The notes: generated by a model not told the origin, from the letters alone. Numbered from the stretch's first letter, positions 33,048 through 44,108 are shown. The stretch: DNA of 64,000 nt from an uncultured Sphaerochaeta sp. (GCF_963676285.1 NZ_OY781063.1:868001-932000); one strand, 5' to 3'. Numbers and translations are program-made.

Positions 33048-36000
33048 ATGAATCGTAAGGCGCTGTTTGTTAGTATATTGATTCTTGTTCTGTTAGCTGG
33101 TTTGGTTGCACCACTCGGTGCAAAAGTGCGACGATCAAGTAGCAGGATTCTTTCCATCCCTGATAATATTGTCACAACGAGAAAAGCCAAATTCAAGTTG
33201 GGGGATATTCTTACGAATGAGATGGTTTCAATGACCATCGAAAATGACCCAAAGCCAGCATATTTGCTACTTGTCCTGGAATTAGAAATAGACAGTGATT
33301 CCATTATTGGGGAGAGTACGGCAAGAGCAGAAATCGTCAAGCACTTTGCAGGAAATGAAACGCTTACCTTCACAAACACCGATATTCTTAAATATACCAG
33401 CAATGTGAAACGAGGTTCGGTTTCCCAATCCCTGAAGGATACCTTCGGTGTCTCAGGCATGGATTCCTTGACTGAAACTTTCTTTACAGGAGGAAAGCAG
33501 GAAGTTCCTGAAGGAATATACAAGCTCTCACTCCTTGCATATGAAATTGATAATGAGAATGCAACTTCCGGGAGTCCGTTGATTGAGAAACAATCGCTCA
33601 CATTCAAGGTAGTAAACATTGACCCAATTGAAATACTTCAGACTCCTACAGTAAGTGAACCAATACTGAAGTTTCGTGTTCCTCAGATTCCATACTACAG
33701 CGAAATGAGCATCTCAAATAATTCTACGACACATGTGACGATAACCGGACCTGGAATGAATACCCCATTAAGGAAAGACCATAGAAAAGTAACAGCTCCA
33801 AGCATTAATGCTTTGAAAGGTTATCCTTCTGATCTTCAAGACGGGATTGTTACCTATGATCTGTCTACCGTATTGTTTAGAGCAGGTGGAGAGTATTCTT
33901 TCGATATCATATTCAAAGATGACTCAAACTTTGAGATTGATACAAAGACAGTAGTTGTAAAATTCCCTACACCCAAATTCAATGCAACAGTAGATGTCTC
34001 TCAACCTCTTCTTCCCCTATTCCGCTGGAGTTTCAATGATGATTATGCCCTATGGGCAAGTGAGTACCATGTTTATCTCAATGAAGTCAGATCGGGAATA
34101 TCCTCAACCAACAGCTATACACCAAAAAATCTTCTCTGGCCAAGCACGACCTACAAATGGTATGTCATGCCAATCAATAGAGACGGAACCCCGTTCTTCT
34201 CAGCTGATGCTGTTACAAGACAATCATTTAAAACAAAAGACCACACAGAGCTAACAATCTCAGTTGATAACCCTCCAACCAACGCTACGCTGCTAACCGA
34301 TTTGACATATTCTTTCAGTGCCAATGCGGTATTCAGTGATGGAGCAGAACTCAAACATGCTTCCTGGAAAATTGGAGCTGATATCCTTCAAGGAACCACT
34401 AGCTCTTACACACCAACCAAGCAATATACAAATAACAGCTTGCTTGCCTATTTTTCAGTTACCGATACCCTGAACATGACCAAGAACTCAGAAAATATCT
34501 ACCTCACGGTATACCAACCTCAACTTGCAATCCAAGGAGAACCTGTAAGGGATGCAAAGAAAAAAGCAACCGTGATGTTCACTCTCGACCCTAAGAAAAG
34601 CAGACATTATCAGTCGGTATCATGGTACCTTGACGATAAACAAATTGGCACAGGATCAACCGTAGCTTACAACTGTGATACCAGCGGGGTATTCTCCGTA
34701 GTCGCAAAGGGAGAAAGCACCCCCGATTATCTAGGAAACACAAAACAGTTGGAGTCCGCACCTCAACAGATTACAGTAATTGGAACTGAACCAATTGTAT
34801 CACTGCTCAATGTTGAAGACTCCATCCAGATGCTCCTGGGATCAACGCTAGACATCTATTCAGCAGTCCAGAATGACAATCAAATCAAGTCTATACAATG
34901 GAGCTATACTGGCCCAGAATCAGGAAACTTAGGTTCAACGCTTACACAAGCCACCTTCTCTCCTTCAAAGACAGGGGAATATACCATCACACAGACAGTC
35001 ACCGACATCTATAATGAAGCAGGGACCGCATCAGCTCGCATATTGGTCATTGATCCAGAAGTACGTATTACCAATATTGATGCAGGAAAGAATTTCCCAT
35101 TGGATTCAACTCATGCAATCTCCTATTCAGCTACAAATGCAAAAGAGATCCAGTTTTTCGTTGACGGCAAGGAACTGCTCTCAGATCGGTTAATTTTCGA
35201 AAACCTTGGTCTTGGTAATCATACTGTCTTTGCCAGAGCAATTTATGCGGTTGTTGATAAAACAGGAAATCAGGTTCTTCATACAAAAGATACCGAACCT
35301 ATCCAGTTCCTCGTCCGCGATATAAGACCCCCAGAAATCCAATTACGCTTCCCAGCATATAACACCCGCCTCATGAGAGGAGTTACCTATACGCTCGAAG
35401 CTGATGTATCAAGCACATCTCCTATTACTGAAAGTTATTGGGAATTGAATGGAACCAGGCTTGCCTCCAACACTTTTGCGGTTACAAAGGACATGCCTTC
35501 AATTTTAACCATTAGATACACAGCAAAGAACCAAGATAACATGGAAAAGACAGTATCAACATGGGCACGTAAAATTGATCCTACTGTCTTTATCAACCCT
35601 CCAGAAACTTCAGATATTCCTTCCTCTGGATATATCCCCGTCGTTGCAAGTACTACAGAAAATGCGAGCCTATTCTGGATTATCGATGGAGAAAAACTCA
35701 ATTATTGGAACAAGAACATCCCCCAAGTTGGAGAACACACCATACAGGCAGGATGGAGTATAGGTGCAGCAGATGAGAACGGCAACTACAAGGTATATGA
35801 AGGTGTATCTGAAGAAGTGAAGGTAACCATCTACAGTGACGAGCCACCCAAGATTACTTCATATGCCCCAACAGAAGAAGTGGTACGGCAGACGATACAT
35901 ACCCCAGTACAATTTTCTCTTACCACCTCTGACGGTTATGAAATGAAAGCTACTAAATGGAATATATATGACCAGAAGGGAATATTCATTCGCCAGATTG

Positions 36001-39000
36001 CGGGAGAGACATTACAACTACAGAATTATGGAAAAGGTGTGTATACGGTCCAGGCAATTATTTCCGATACCTACGATAGAACCGACAGCCATGAATGGAC
36101 TGTAAGTCTTTTTGATCCACAGGTATCAATAACTTTCCCGAAGGATGGAGAAGAGGTTTCGCTCAAACAAATAGAGCAACCTATCATCCAACAACAAGAT
36201 ATCAAATCATATGCTTTGACTTTAAACGGGGAGGCAATTCCCAATACGTTCAATTGGGTTGCCTTGGAAAGCGGCGAATATTCTTTATCAATCGAAGGAC
36301 TTTATAACGTAAGCGATAAGACCGAACTGCAAAGAACACCACCCCATACCATCTCATTCTCCATCGCAAAAGATAAAACACCTCCAGAATTTGAGGTGGA
36401 TATCATTAAGAATAACGATCGAATCATTGCCGGCCTTGATTACCGTCTCACGGCATATGGGAAGGCCGATGAAACATTTACTTGGATTTTGAATGGCAAA
36501 GAGGTAGGAAGTGGTCCTGAATATACCTTACGGCCTTCAACAACCCAGAAAAACTTGACACTCATTGCACGGGGTAAACGTAATGGCATTACCTTGGACA
36601 AGACCTTTAATCTCAGAATCATCAACCCGTACTATGCAATGAATACCCCGGGAGGAGGCTATGACAATTATTACCCTCTTGGGTCAACGCTATACCTTTC
36701 CTACAGTTTTCGCGACATTGATAGGGTCGAGTGGATTATCGACGGGAGTCCTTCTCCAAGCAATTCAATCTCCTTACCGATAGGAGTGCATACCATTGAA
36801 TTGCAAGGATATGCAAGTCAAGTACGTCTACCTGAAGGCACGTTGAAAGACTATCGTCCATCTATGAATAGCTATGAGACACGCCGTGATATCCAAATTG
36901 TGGAAACACAACGCGTCCTTTCGATTGATGCACCTGATGAGGTTCTCGAAGGCCAGAGCTTTGTTGTTCGTGCAAATACGAGCAGAGAGGATCCAAGAGA
37001 TTTACTGAACCAATTAACACTTTATATTGATGATACATATAACAGAAGGAATTATGGGAATCCTGTTAATCGAATGTTTACCCTATCGTCTCTCATCGAA
37101 GGGAACCATATGCTTAAGATACATTCCTCTGATGTTTTCAATCGTGGAGGCGTAGCATATAAGCCGATTAATGTGTATAAACCTCTCGAGATGGCTATCA
37201 TCTCTCCTACTGATGCACAGAGAATATCGCCTGATGTCAATGTGATAGCTCGTACAGAAGTTTTGACGGGAAAAATCAACCGTCTGACATGGCGTATAGA
37301 CAACCGAGTTGTATCAAACAGCAATTACACAACGGTAAATCTTGGGAAATTGGAACCAGGAAAACATACCATCAGTGTCAGTGCCGAGGATGTGCTGGGA
37401 AATATTAAAACCGAGCAAATATCGGTTGAAATACAGAGTGATTTCCAACTCGATCTCCTGCAACCTGACAAATCCATGGAAACAGTAGTAGGCACCTCCG
37501 TTTCTTTCCTCGCTGGTGTAGACAAGGTAATAGGCTCTGCTGTAAATGTGACTGATGCAGCAAGACATATAACGTGGTATGTGAATAATACCAACACCAA
37601 TAAAAATGGAATCTCCTATATCTTCGATGCAGAGAATCCAGGGACCTACACGATTTATAGTGAGTATGACCATAATGAGATGGTCCGCACCACTTCTTCA
37701 AGAACCATCACTGTTCGGGATATTGCCTCACCCCAGATTACTTACCCCAAGAACGGACAAACCATTCTCTATGCAGATGGAAGCTCTATCTTACTTTCTG
37801 CAAAGGGAGAACCTGGGGCAACATACCATTGGATGCATAACAATGAGATCGTGGCGATAGGGCCTGAAGCTAGCTTTAATCCAAATGGATACGAAGGCGA
37901 GATTCAGCTGAAATTGGTTACAACTGCATTTGGAAGGAATAAGCAGCAATTGGTGAGTTTCTTCCTTGATAGAAACACCCCACCTTCCTTGATGTTGTCA
38001 GTACCTGAAATACAGTACACCGGTGACATGCTCAATTGGACCGCAGCAGCAAGTGACAGTGAAGATCAGACAACTGACCAAGCCATAACCTTTGCCCTTG
38101 ATGGCCTTATACTCTCTAGCGGAAATCCGCGTGAGCTTTCCAGCAAGGACGTAGGTGCCCACACGCTGGTCGCAAGCACATCAGACTCTCTTGGAGCTAC
38201 CACCACACAGCTTGCAAGCTTCAAGGTTGTAGAGACTACACTACCCTTGGAGTTGTTATCTCCTCAAGAAGGTGCAACCTATTACAAAGGATTTGAAATC
38301 CCGCTCCTCGCATCTCTATCTCAAGGTGAGGAAGGAACGTATACATGGACAGTCCAGTATCTGGATGATCCAAGTATTCCGAAGAAAACCTTCCAAACAA
38401 AGCAAGCAATGTTCACGAGTGAAGCTACAGGGGCTGTTTTGGTAGGCCTCGTGTTCACCGACACAAATGGCAGGGAGAGAGGTCGAAAGCAAATACTCCT
38501 AAATATTGAAAACGAACCTATCTATCTGAATATCAATTGGCCGCACGGAAGCACTGTCAATGCAGGGACTCCATTGAATCCTACATTACAGGGACTGCCG
38601 GATAATTGGGAGGAAGGGGAACTGGACTGGTATCTTGCAGGGTTACCTGTTGAAGATTCCACACAGATGGTTGCACCCAGCAATAGTGAGACGTATACTC
38701 TCTCAGCTGTCTATCATATTGAAGATAGAAGCGAACAAGCTTCTGTTGAGTTCAAGGTAAATACTGAGCCTTCAGTTTCCATCACCAGCATTGCTGATGG
38801 AGACGCATACAAGACAGGTACCCCGCTCATCCTTTCAGCAAAGGTACTGGATGATCAAACCTATACTGGAACGGTTACATGGAAAATGGATGATGGGACC
38901 TTGATTGGGGAAGGGAATCCTTTAATCTATACTTCCACAGCCTCAGGAATCATGCACATCAATGCAATAGCAACAGACGATTTCCAACTCTCAGGAAGAG

Positions 39001-40457
39001 ATGCTGTATCTATTGAATTCTATGATGCAATCCAGGCTGTGACGGTAGCAGTGAATGATGGACTACCTACTTATCTTATAAGTGAAAAGGCCCCTGCTCT
39101 ACCAATGTCAGTTTCCTTTACAGGAGGGAGAAGCCCGCAGGTATCCTGGCAAATCAGACAAGAAAATAAAATCCTTGAAAAACAAGGTTTGGTTTCTTCT
39201 TTTACCTATGAGGAATTGAAGGATTTCCAGAGAGAACCTGCCATTGTGTCCATGATCCTGTGGGACAGGACAATGCTCGGTGAAGAGCGAACAGAAATCT
39301 TACGAAAAGATATCCCTCTACAGCTAACCTCTGATGCAACGTTAGAAATACTTAATCCTGTTGCAAGTATTATTTATCGAGTTGGTCAAGATGTGGATGT
39401 GATGCTTTCCATGACTGGTTTTACCGACCCCGCTATAAGTATCACGATCAACGAGATTGTGCGCTCTGTAACTTGGGAACTGAGTGATGATGCCAGAACT
39501 GCAAAAGCCACTATTCCAGCCAATCAGTTTGGAAGAGAAGGCGTCTATCTTATCACAGTCAGCGCTTTGGAAGATGGTGTGTTTAAGGAGTCAGAGACCA
39601 GCATCAATCTCTATGAAAAGCCAAAAGGCATCTATATTGTAGGTGCTCCAGAAATCTTTGATAAGACCGTTGATGCCGTACAGATTACTGCTGACACCTC
39701 TGACCTCGAGGGAGTAGAAAAGATTTTCTGGAAGAGTGACCTCTCAACAGAACCCATTGGAACTGGGAAAATGCTTGATCTCGGGGAGGCTGATCTGAAG
39801 GCAGGAAGTCGATCAATCACCGTCGAGGCATATAATGGAGAACAACTACTTGCCAGCAACACCATCACACTGCAGGTACTCCAGCAAATAGAAGTCTCTA
39901 TAGAAGGAGGTGATGAGCTCTTGGTAGTGCAAGGAGGCGCCGATGTTGCACTAACTGCTAAGGGAACAGACAGGGATGGTACTGTACTCATACCTGAGTC
40001 CTTCACTTGGAGTTCTCACTTGAATGGTTCTATAGACGTTGGGAACATACTCTCATTTGCCAACCATCCAAATCTCAGTGGTGGTGAACATATCATTGCT
40101 GTACAGGTAGTCGGTAAGGATGGATCGATTGCAACTGCACTGAAAATGGTACAGATTATTGGACTTCCCGAAGCAGAGAAGCCACAAGAGCAACAGACCC
40201 AAGTAGCGGCAATATCTAGTGATCAGGAATACAGTGGTTCTCAAGAGGAAGGAGGAGATAATGCAGCTCCCTCTGGTCAACAAGAGGAAGAACAAGCAGA
40301 GACAGATTACTTCGATCTAGGTAGGCCAATAGATACCTTCTTGCCTTCTGAAATTCCTGACCCGTTTGGACCAGGAGCAGGAGGTGCTCCTCCAAGCAGC
40401 ATGATTGAAGATGAGATGAACTCCTTTCTTGGAGCAAACGCTGGGAGTGGCCGATAA
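33048..40457 (+). CDS. Giant exported protein with about 22 Ig-like repeats
   Basis: 2469 residues. The signal peptide MNRKALFVSILILVLLAGLVAPLGA has no lipobox cysteine. Residues about 30-300 form a unique N-terminal part; about 305-390 resemble a fibronectin type III domain (YHVYLN ... WPSTTYKWYVMPINRDG). Then about 22 units of roughly 90-100 residues follow, each with a core strand of the form [VIL]-x-W-x-[IVL]-[DN]-[GDN] (for example VSWYLDD, LFWIIDG, FTWILNG, VTWKMDD) and a G-x-[HY]-T-[IL] strand, as in PKD/Ig-like folds. The last 100 residues are Q/E/G/P-rich and disordered. No LPXTG or autotransporter barrel is seen. The repeats are diverged in sequence, so they are old. It is coupled to a beta-rich partner. 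A surface filament, adhesin or periplasmic scaffold is inferred. Confidence 0.85.
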   Translation: MNRKALFVSILILVLLAGLVAPLGAKVRRSSSRILSIPDNIVTTRKAKFKLGDILTNEMVSMTIENDPKPAYLLLVLELEIDSDSIIGESTARAEIVKHFAGNETLTFTNTDILKYTSNVKRGSVSQSLKDTFGVSGMDSLTETFFTGGKQEVPEGIYKLSLLAYEIDNENATSGSPLIEKQSLTFKVVNIDPIEILQTPTVSEPILKFRVPQIPYYSEMSISNNSTTHVTITGPGMNTPLRKDHRKVTAPSINALKGYPSDLQDGIVTYDLSTVLFRAGGEYSFDIIFKDDSNFEIDTKTVVVKFPTPKFNATVDVSQPLLPLFRWSFNDDYALWASEYHVYLNEVRSGISSTNSYTPKNLLWPSTTYKWYVMPINRDGTPFFSADAVTRQSFKTKDHTELTISVDNPPTNATLLTDLTYSFSANAVFSDGAELKHASWKIGADILQGTTSSYTPTKQYTNNSLLAYFSVTDTLNMTKNSENIYLTVYQPQLAIQGEPVRDAKKKATVMFTLDPKKSRHYQSVSWYLDDKQIGTGSTVAYNCDTSGVFSVVAKGESTPDYLGNTKQLESAPQQITVIGTEPIVSLLNVEDSIQMLLGSTLDIYSAVQNDNQIKSIQWSYTGPESGNLGSTLTQATFSPSKTGEYTITQTVTDIYNEAGTASARILVIDPEVRITNIDAGKNFPLDSTHAISYSATNAKEIQFFVDGKELLSDRLIFENLGLGNHTVFARAIYAVVDKTGNQVLHTKDTEPIQFLVRDIRPPEIQLRFPAYNTRLMRGVTYTLEADVSSTSPITESYWELNGTRLASNTFAVTKDMPSILTIRYTAKNQDNMEKTVSTWARKIDPTVFINPPETSDIPSSGYIPVVASTTENASLFWIIDGEKLNYWNKNIPQVGEHTIQAGWSIGAADENGNYKVYEGVSEEVKVTIYSDEPPKITSYAPTEEVVRQTIHTPVQFSLTTSDGYEMKATKWNIYDQKGIFIRQIAGETLQLQNYGKGVYTVQAIISDTYDRTDSHEWTVSLFDPQVSITFPKDGEEVSLKQIEQPIIQQQDIKSYALTLNGEAIPNTFNWVALESGEYSLSIEGLYNVSDKTELQRTPPHTISFSIAKDKTPPEFEVDIIKNNDRIIAGLDYRLTAYGKADETFTWILNGKEVGSGPEYTLRPSTTQKNLTLIARGKRNGITLDKTFNLRIINPYYAMNTPGGGYDNYYPLGSTLYLSYSFRDIDRVEWIIDGSPSPSNSISLPIGVHTIELQGYASQVRLPEGTLKDYRPSMNSYETRRDIQIVETQRVLSIDAPDEVLEGQSFVVRANTSREDPRDLLNQLTLYIDDTYNRRNYGNPVNRMFTLSSLIEGNHMLKIHSSDVFNRGGVAYKPINVYKPLEMAIISPTDAQRISPDVNVIARTEVLTGKINRLTWRIDNRVVSNSNYTTVNLGKLEPGKHTISVSAEDVLGNIKTEQISVEIQSDFQLDLLQPDKSMETVVGTSVSFLAGVDKVIGSAVNVTDAARHITWYVNNTNTNKNGISYIFDAENPGTYTIYSEYDHNEMVRTTSSRTITVRDIASPQITYPKNGQTILYADGSSILLSAKGEPGATYHWMHNNEIVAIGPEASFNPNGYEGEIQLKLVTTAFGRNKQQLVSFFLDRNTPPSLMLSVPEIQYTGDMLNWTAAASDSEDQTTDQAITFALDGLILSSGNPRELSSKDVGAHTLVASTSDSLGATTTQLASFKVVETTLPLELLSPQEGATYYKGFEIPLLASLSQGEEGTYTWTVQYLDDPSIPKKTFQTKQAMFTSEATGAVLVGLVFTDTNGRERGRKQILLNIENEPIYLNINWPHGSTVNAGTPLNPTLQGLPDNWEEGELDWYLAGLPVEDSTQMVAPSNSETYTLSAVYHIEDRSEQASVEFKVNTEPSVSITSIADGDAYKTGTPLILSAKVLDDQTYTGTVTWKMDDGTLIGEGNPLIYTSTASGIMHINAIATDDFQLSGRDAVSIEFYDAIQAVTVAVNDGLPTYLISEKAPALPMSVSFTGGRSPQVSWQIRQENKILEKQGLVSSFTYEELKDFQREPAIVSMILWDRTMLGEERTEILRKDIPLQLTSDATLEILNPVASIIYRVGQDVDVMLSMTGFTDPAISITINEIVRSVTWELSDDARTAKATIPANQFGREGVYLITVSALEDGVFKESETSINLYEKPKGIYIVGAPEIFDKTVDAVQITADTSDLEGVEKIFWKSDLSTEPIGTGKMLDLGEADLKAGSRSITVEAYNGEQLLASNTITLQVLQQIEVSIEGGDELLVVQGGADVALTAKGTDRDGTVLIPESFTWSSHLNGSIDVGNILSFANHPNLSGGEHIIAVQVVGKDGSIATALKMVQIIGLPEAEKPQEQQTQVAAISSDQEYSGSQEEGGDNAAPSGQQEEEQAETDYFDLGRPIDTFLPSEIPDPFGPGAGGAPPSSMIEDEMNSFLGANAGSGR

Positions 40458-40468
40458 GGAGGACCATG

Positions 40469-43036
40469 ATGAAAAATAAATATTTTATAATACTGTTAAT
40501 AAGCATGATCGTAAGTTCCTCCTTGTTTGCTCTGGAAGTCGATATCCCAAAGGAAATTCCTGCCTATCGCAACCTTATGGTCAAACTCATACCCGCGCAG
40601 AGTGAAGGCTCCATTTCTGAAGCTCGGTTCTTCTTCTACCAAGTAGGTGTAAGGGAACCTCTCTACTCTGAGTTCATGCCTGAGCGGGATGAGTGGATAG
40701 CAAAGGTTCCCTATACATACCTAACGGGAGAGGAACTGACGTATTTCTCAGTAATGAAAAACACGGAGGGAACCGTTTACCGCACACCACAAATTGGAAC
40801 ACAAAAAGTCCGTCTGATTCAGGACATCACCCCACCAAAGCTCAAGCTTGTGTCTCCAACCACCTTTGATTTGGTGGCGGAAGAACAACAGTTGGTTGTC
40901 TTTGAGATAGAGGACGAGAGTGCCCTATCAAGCTTCTCTATTTCGATTGATGGGCAGGAAGCAATTCACTCAGGAGCCTTTGGACAGTACCTTTCTTTCT
41001 TGGTAAAACCTACAGAGCAAGAAGAAAGTGTGGTTTCAGTTTCCATGAAGGACCGATACGAAAACACAAGCACGGAAGAGTATCGCTTTAAGATAGGAGC
41101 AAAGAAAGCTCCAATCTTTGTCGCTGATGCCTCGTATCAAAGCAGTATTGAACTCGAATACATGCTTGGTCTGGGGGAGAGTGAGAAGTCCCTGGATATT
41201 CCAACTGTGTTTGCTGATCAGAACCATCAATTGAATGTAAGCTATGCGCTTGGAGGTGACACCTACCTTAAGGCAGGGCCAATTTCCCTCCAAGTGGCAG
41301 CTAGTTTGAGTGATTCAATTTCAGTAGAAGAAATCTTTGAAGCTTACCCAAACACACTGTTGGCTGATCTTCAGAATATACTGAACCTATACAACCCAAT
41401 CGATTTTGCAAACGAGTTTGATTACACAGGAGAGATAGCAAGAAAGTATGAAAATGATAACAGATTATTGCTAAAGATTTCGTTCTTTGATCCCATCATT
41501 ACCTATACTTTTGGAGACCAAGAACTCAATTTCCAGCCGGAGACCATCAATAAATTGGGTTTCAGAGGAACAGCATTGGCAATAGATCTCCCCTTCTTCG
41601 AAATGAAAGTAGGGAAAGGCCTTACAGATCTTGGACTTTATCAAGTAGCATGGCCGAAAAACTTCCTTGGTTTCCAAGTAGGAGTAAAAGCTAAGGAATT
41701 GTGGTATTTCCAAACCAATCTTTCCTTTATCAGCGCACTGCAGGGTCGGTATACTTCACTCAAGAAGACTGGTGCGACCTCTCAAATCGGAGAACTGTAC
41801 GATGTACTCACTACCCCTCCTGACCAGAATATGGTCATGGGACTAGGAACAGGTGTACACGCCAAAACGTTTACGATTGATGCATCCTTCTCCTTTTCTC
41901 TGTACAACCAGGATGCGAGCACCATTCTCGATGTTAATCAGCTAGCAAGTGACTTGGAGTCCCAAGGAGGCCCTGACCTTAGCTCCTATATCGATTATAT
42001 CGATACGGTGCACGCAATATTCCCAGTGTTGGATTACTTCTTACCCTCCAATGGGTTGATTGCAGGAATTGTCGACAAGGATTTGTGGGGTATCAGCTAC
42101 GGAGTTGATATGACCATTCCTTCCCTTGGAATAGAAGCTTGGGTTCGAAAGACAGATGCTACATTTAGAAGCCTTGGCTCATCCGTGGAAACAGACATCT
42201 TCACATTTGGGGTATTCTCTGAAAAGAGCGTTGGGGACTTTATGGTACGAGGAGGGTACTCATACGATAAAGATACCATCGCAGATATCCTCTTCAATGA
42301 CATCATTGCTTTGGTAAAACCTGATCTTCTAACTACAAGTACAGTTTCTGCTAGCGATATCTCTACCATTCTACATACTGCACAAGTTGGGTTTGATACA
42401 CCCCAGAGCAAGCTTCTTGGTACCGTAAGTGTGAATTATTCTTTTACGTTTGCAACCAACACTGCAGAGAAACTTGCAGAAAAGGCCCCCGACAGTACGG
42501 TTGAATCCTCGATTCTTACCTCTACTAAAAATGATGTCACGATGACGCATACCACAGAACTGCGCTGGAGAAGTGGACAATATAAGCTAGGTCAAATATC
42601 TACGAATGTAGGTGCTCAAACAAAGGATTCATACGTATTACAATCACGCATAGATGGTGTCGATTCTGATACATCATTCTTTGAGTACTCGTATGCATTG
42701 ACCAATAGTTTAGGATTCGACCGCTATGTTCTCTCCCTTGGTTTTGACCAAGCCTGGAGCACTGAAGATGATAGCTTGATTACTTATGGCTATGACACGT
42801 CTCTTTCGGTCAAGGATACGTTCTTTAATACTGTACGTATCAGCGCTTCTCTTGACCAAGCTTTCAAGTCATCACTCGAGGCTTATCGAATATCTGGAGG
42901 ATTTGAACTAGATAAACAGCTTGGAATGTTCGTGGCATCAGCATCATTAAAGACAGAGTATTATGATTCTTTGCAAGACAACACTGAAGATTCCCTGACA
43001 ACTTCTCTGACAATCAAAGGTGTATTCAGGAAATAG
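40469..43036 (+). CDS. Exported beta-rich protein, probable outer-membrane partner
   Basis: 855 residues, signal peptide MKNKYFIILLISMIVSSSLFA. The first 200 residues look like one or two Ig-like domains (EVDIPKEIPAYRNLMVKLIP ... VSVSMKDRYENTSTEEYRFKIG). The remaining 650 are long alternating hydrophobic/polar strands with short turns, such as WYFQTNLSFISALQGRY and GTVSVNYSFTFATNT, and the chain ends in LTIKGVFRK, as in beta-barrels with a terminal aromatic near the end. I do not recognise the family. AAGGAGG six bases before the second ATG fixes the start; that site overlaps the stop of the giant gene, so the two are co-translated. An anchoring or export role for the giant protein is inferred. 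Confidence 0.75.
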   Translation: MKNKYFIILLISMIVSSSLFALEVDIPKEIPAYRNLMVKLIPAQSEGSISEARFFFYQVGVREPLYSEFMPERDEWIAKVPYTYLTGEELTYFSVMKNTEGTVYRTPQIGTQKVRLIQDITPPKLKLVSPTTFDLVAEEQQLVVFEIEDESALSSFSISIDGQEAIHSGAFGQYLSFLVKPTEQEESVVSVSMKDRYENTSTEEYRFKIGAKKAPIFVADASYQSSIELEYMLGLGESEKSLDIPTVFADQNHQLNVSYALGGDTYLKAGPISLQVAASLSDSISVEEIFEAYPNTLLADLQNILNLYNPIDFANEFDYTGEIARKYENDNRLLLKISFFDPIITYTFGDQELNFQPETINKLGFRGTALAIDLPFFEMKVGKGLTDLGLYQVAWPKNFLGFQVGVKAKELWYFQTNLSFISALQGRYTSLKKTGATSQIGELYDVLTTPPDQNMVMGLGTGVHAKTFTIDASFSFSLYNQDASTILDVNQLASDLESQGGPDLSSYIDYIDTVHAIFPVLDYFLPSNGLIAGIVDKDLWGISYGVDMTIPSLGIEAWVRKTDATFRSLGSSVETDIFTFGVFSEKSVGDFMVRGGYSYDKDTIADILFNDIIALVKPDLLTTSTVSASDISTILHTAQVGFDTPQSKLLGTVSVNYSFTFATNTAEKLAEKAPDSTVESSILTSTKNDVTMTHTTELRWRSGQYKLGQISTNVGAQTKDSYVLQSRIDGVDSDTSFFEYSYALTNSLGFDRYVLSLGFDQAWSTEDDSLITYGYDTSLSVKDTFFNTVRISASLDQAFKSSLEAYRISGGFELDKQLGMFVASASLKTEYYDSLQDNTEDSLTTSLTIKGVFRK

Positions 43037-43061
43037 AGTATAATAGTATCCTTACATCCTT

Positions 43062-43100
43062 AAAAAATTCCCCCAATTGTGCACTCACACAACTGGGGGA
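43062..43100 (-). terminator. Terminator of the lyase/ABC operon
   Basis: Read on the minus strand, TCCCCCAGTTGTG pairs with CACAATTGGGGGA (one mismatch), then AATTTTTT. It may also slow the convergent transcript of the barrel gene. Confidence 0.88.
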
Positions 43101-43127
43101 TACCCAAACAAATCTAGGAAGGGATTG

Positions 43128-44054
43128 TTAGAGCGCTTCCAATACCGCTACGTCCTTGATGCTATAGGCATCACGAATTATCCGTAGTTCTTTCTTGAGA
43201 TTCTTTTCCGCTTCACCATCAAGTGAAGAGAAAGGTTTTCTCACGGTTCCTGCATCTATACCGATCCAACTGAGCATACACTTCATGCTTGCATGCATGG
43301 GATACTTCAGGACACAGAAGATGATTGCATCAGCCTGCCGCTGCAAGAGCTTCGCCTGTTCCCAGTCACCTCTCTGATATGCGTTATAGAGACCGATGAA
43401 CAGTTCAGGAATGACATTATAGAAGCTGCCGATAAGACCATCACTACCATAAGCCAGACCAGAGAGTGCCATCTCATCACTGCCAGAGTATACCTTGAAA
43501 TCGTTCCCGATCTCTTCCTTGATCCTGAGAATCTCATGGTGAGTGCTTGCCGTATACTTGATACCTTCCACCTGGTCAAGCGAAGCAAGGCGCTTAATCT
43601 GGTCAAAGTCCACCGCTCCAGCCAAGGCAACATTGTAGACGATCATGGGGAGGGGAACAGAACCACTAAGTTCCTGGTAGTAACGATACACCTCATCTGA
43701 AGAGAACTTCCAGTAGAATGGAGGAACAGAGGAGATGGCTGCAGCGCCATGCTCATAGGCATGCTCAGCAAGCTTGATGGATTTCTTCGTCCCGATATCT
43801 CCAACGTGGACAATAATGGGCACCCGGCCTGCCACCTCATCCGAGACGACCTTCACAACCTTCTTTCTCTCATCCCCATCCATGAGGAACGTCTCCCCGG
43901 TACTCCCTGTCAGATACAGTCCATCAACACCCTTGGAGAGGAGGAATCGTACTACTGAGCGTTGGCACTGCTCATCGAAATTCTCGTTTGTATCGAAACA
44001 TGTCAGTAGAGCAGGAATCACTCCACCGATGCGGTCCAGTCTCATAGTTTTCAT
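43128..44054 (-). CDS. DapA-superfamily lyase, N-acetylneuraminate-lyase-like
   Basis: 308-residue class I aldolase of the dihydrodipicolinate synthase/N-acetylneuraminate lyase superfamily. The Schiff-base lysine lies in VEGIKYTAS at K166, the tyrosine in IVYN at Y140, and the carboxylate-binding loop is LTGSTGE at 48-54. IKYT in place of the DapA form matches sialic-acid lyases, but the proline that usually follows the YN pair is absent. It is the last gene in an operon with a sugar ABC transporter. Sialic acid or another 2-keto-3-deoxy acid is plausible; nanE and nanK are not in the window. Confidence 0.82.
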   Translation of the reverse strand: MKTMRLDRIGGVIPALLTCFDTNENFDEQCQRSVVRFLLSKGVDGLYLTGSTGETFLMDGDERKKVVKVVSDEVAGRVPIIVHVGDIGTKKSIKLAEHAYEHGAAAISSVPPFYWKFSSDEVYRYYQELSGSVPLPMIVYNVALAGAVDFDQIKRLASLDQVEGIKYTASTHHEILRIKEEIGNDFKVYSGSDEMALSGLAYGSDGLIGSFYNVIPELFIGLYNAYQRGDWEQAKLLQRQADAIIFCVLKYPMHASMKCMLSWIGIDAGTVRKPFSSLDGEAEKNLKKELRIIRDAYSIKDVAVLEAL

Positions 44055-44108
44055 AGTATTACACCCTTCTTGGTAGGAGAAACCTGGGGCCTCTCCGGTT
44101 TCTCTTAC

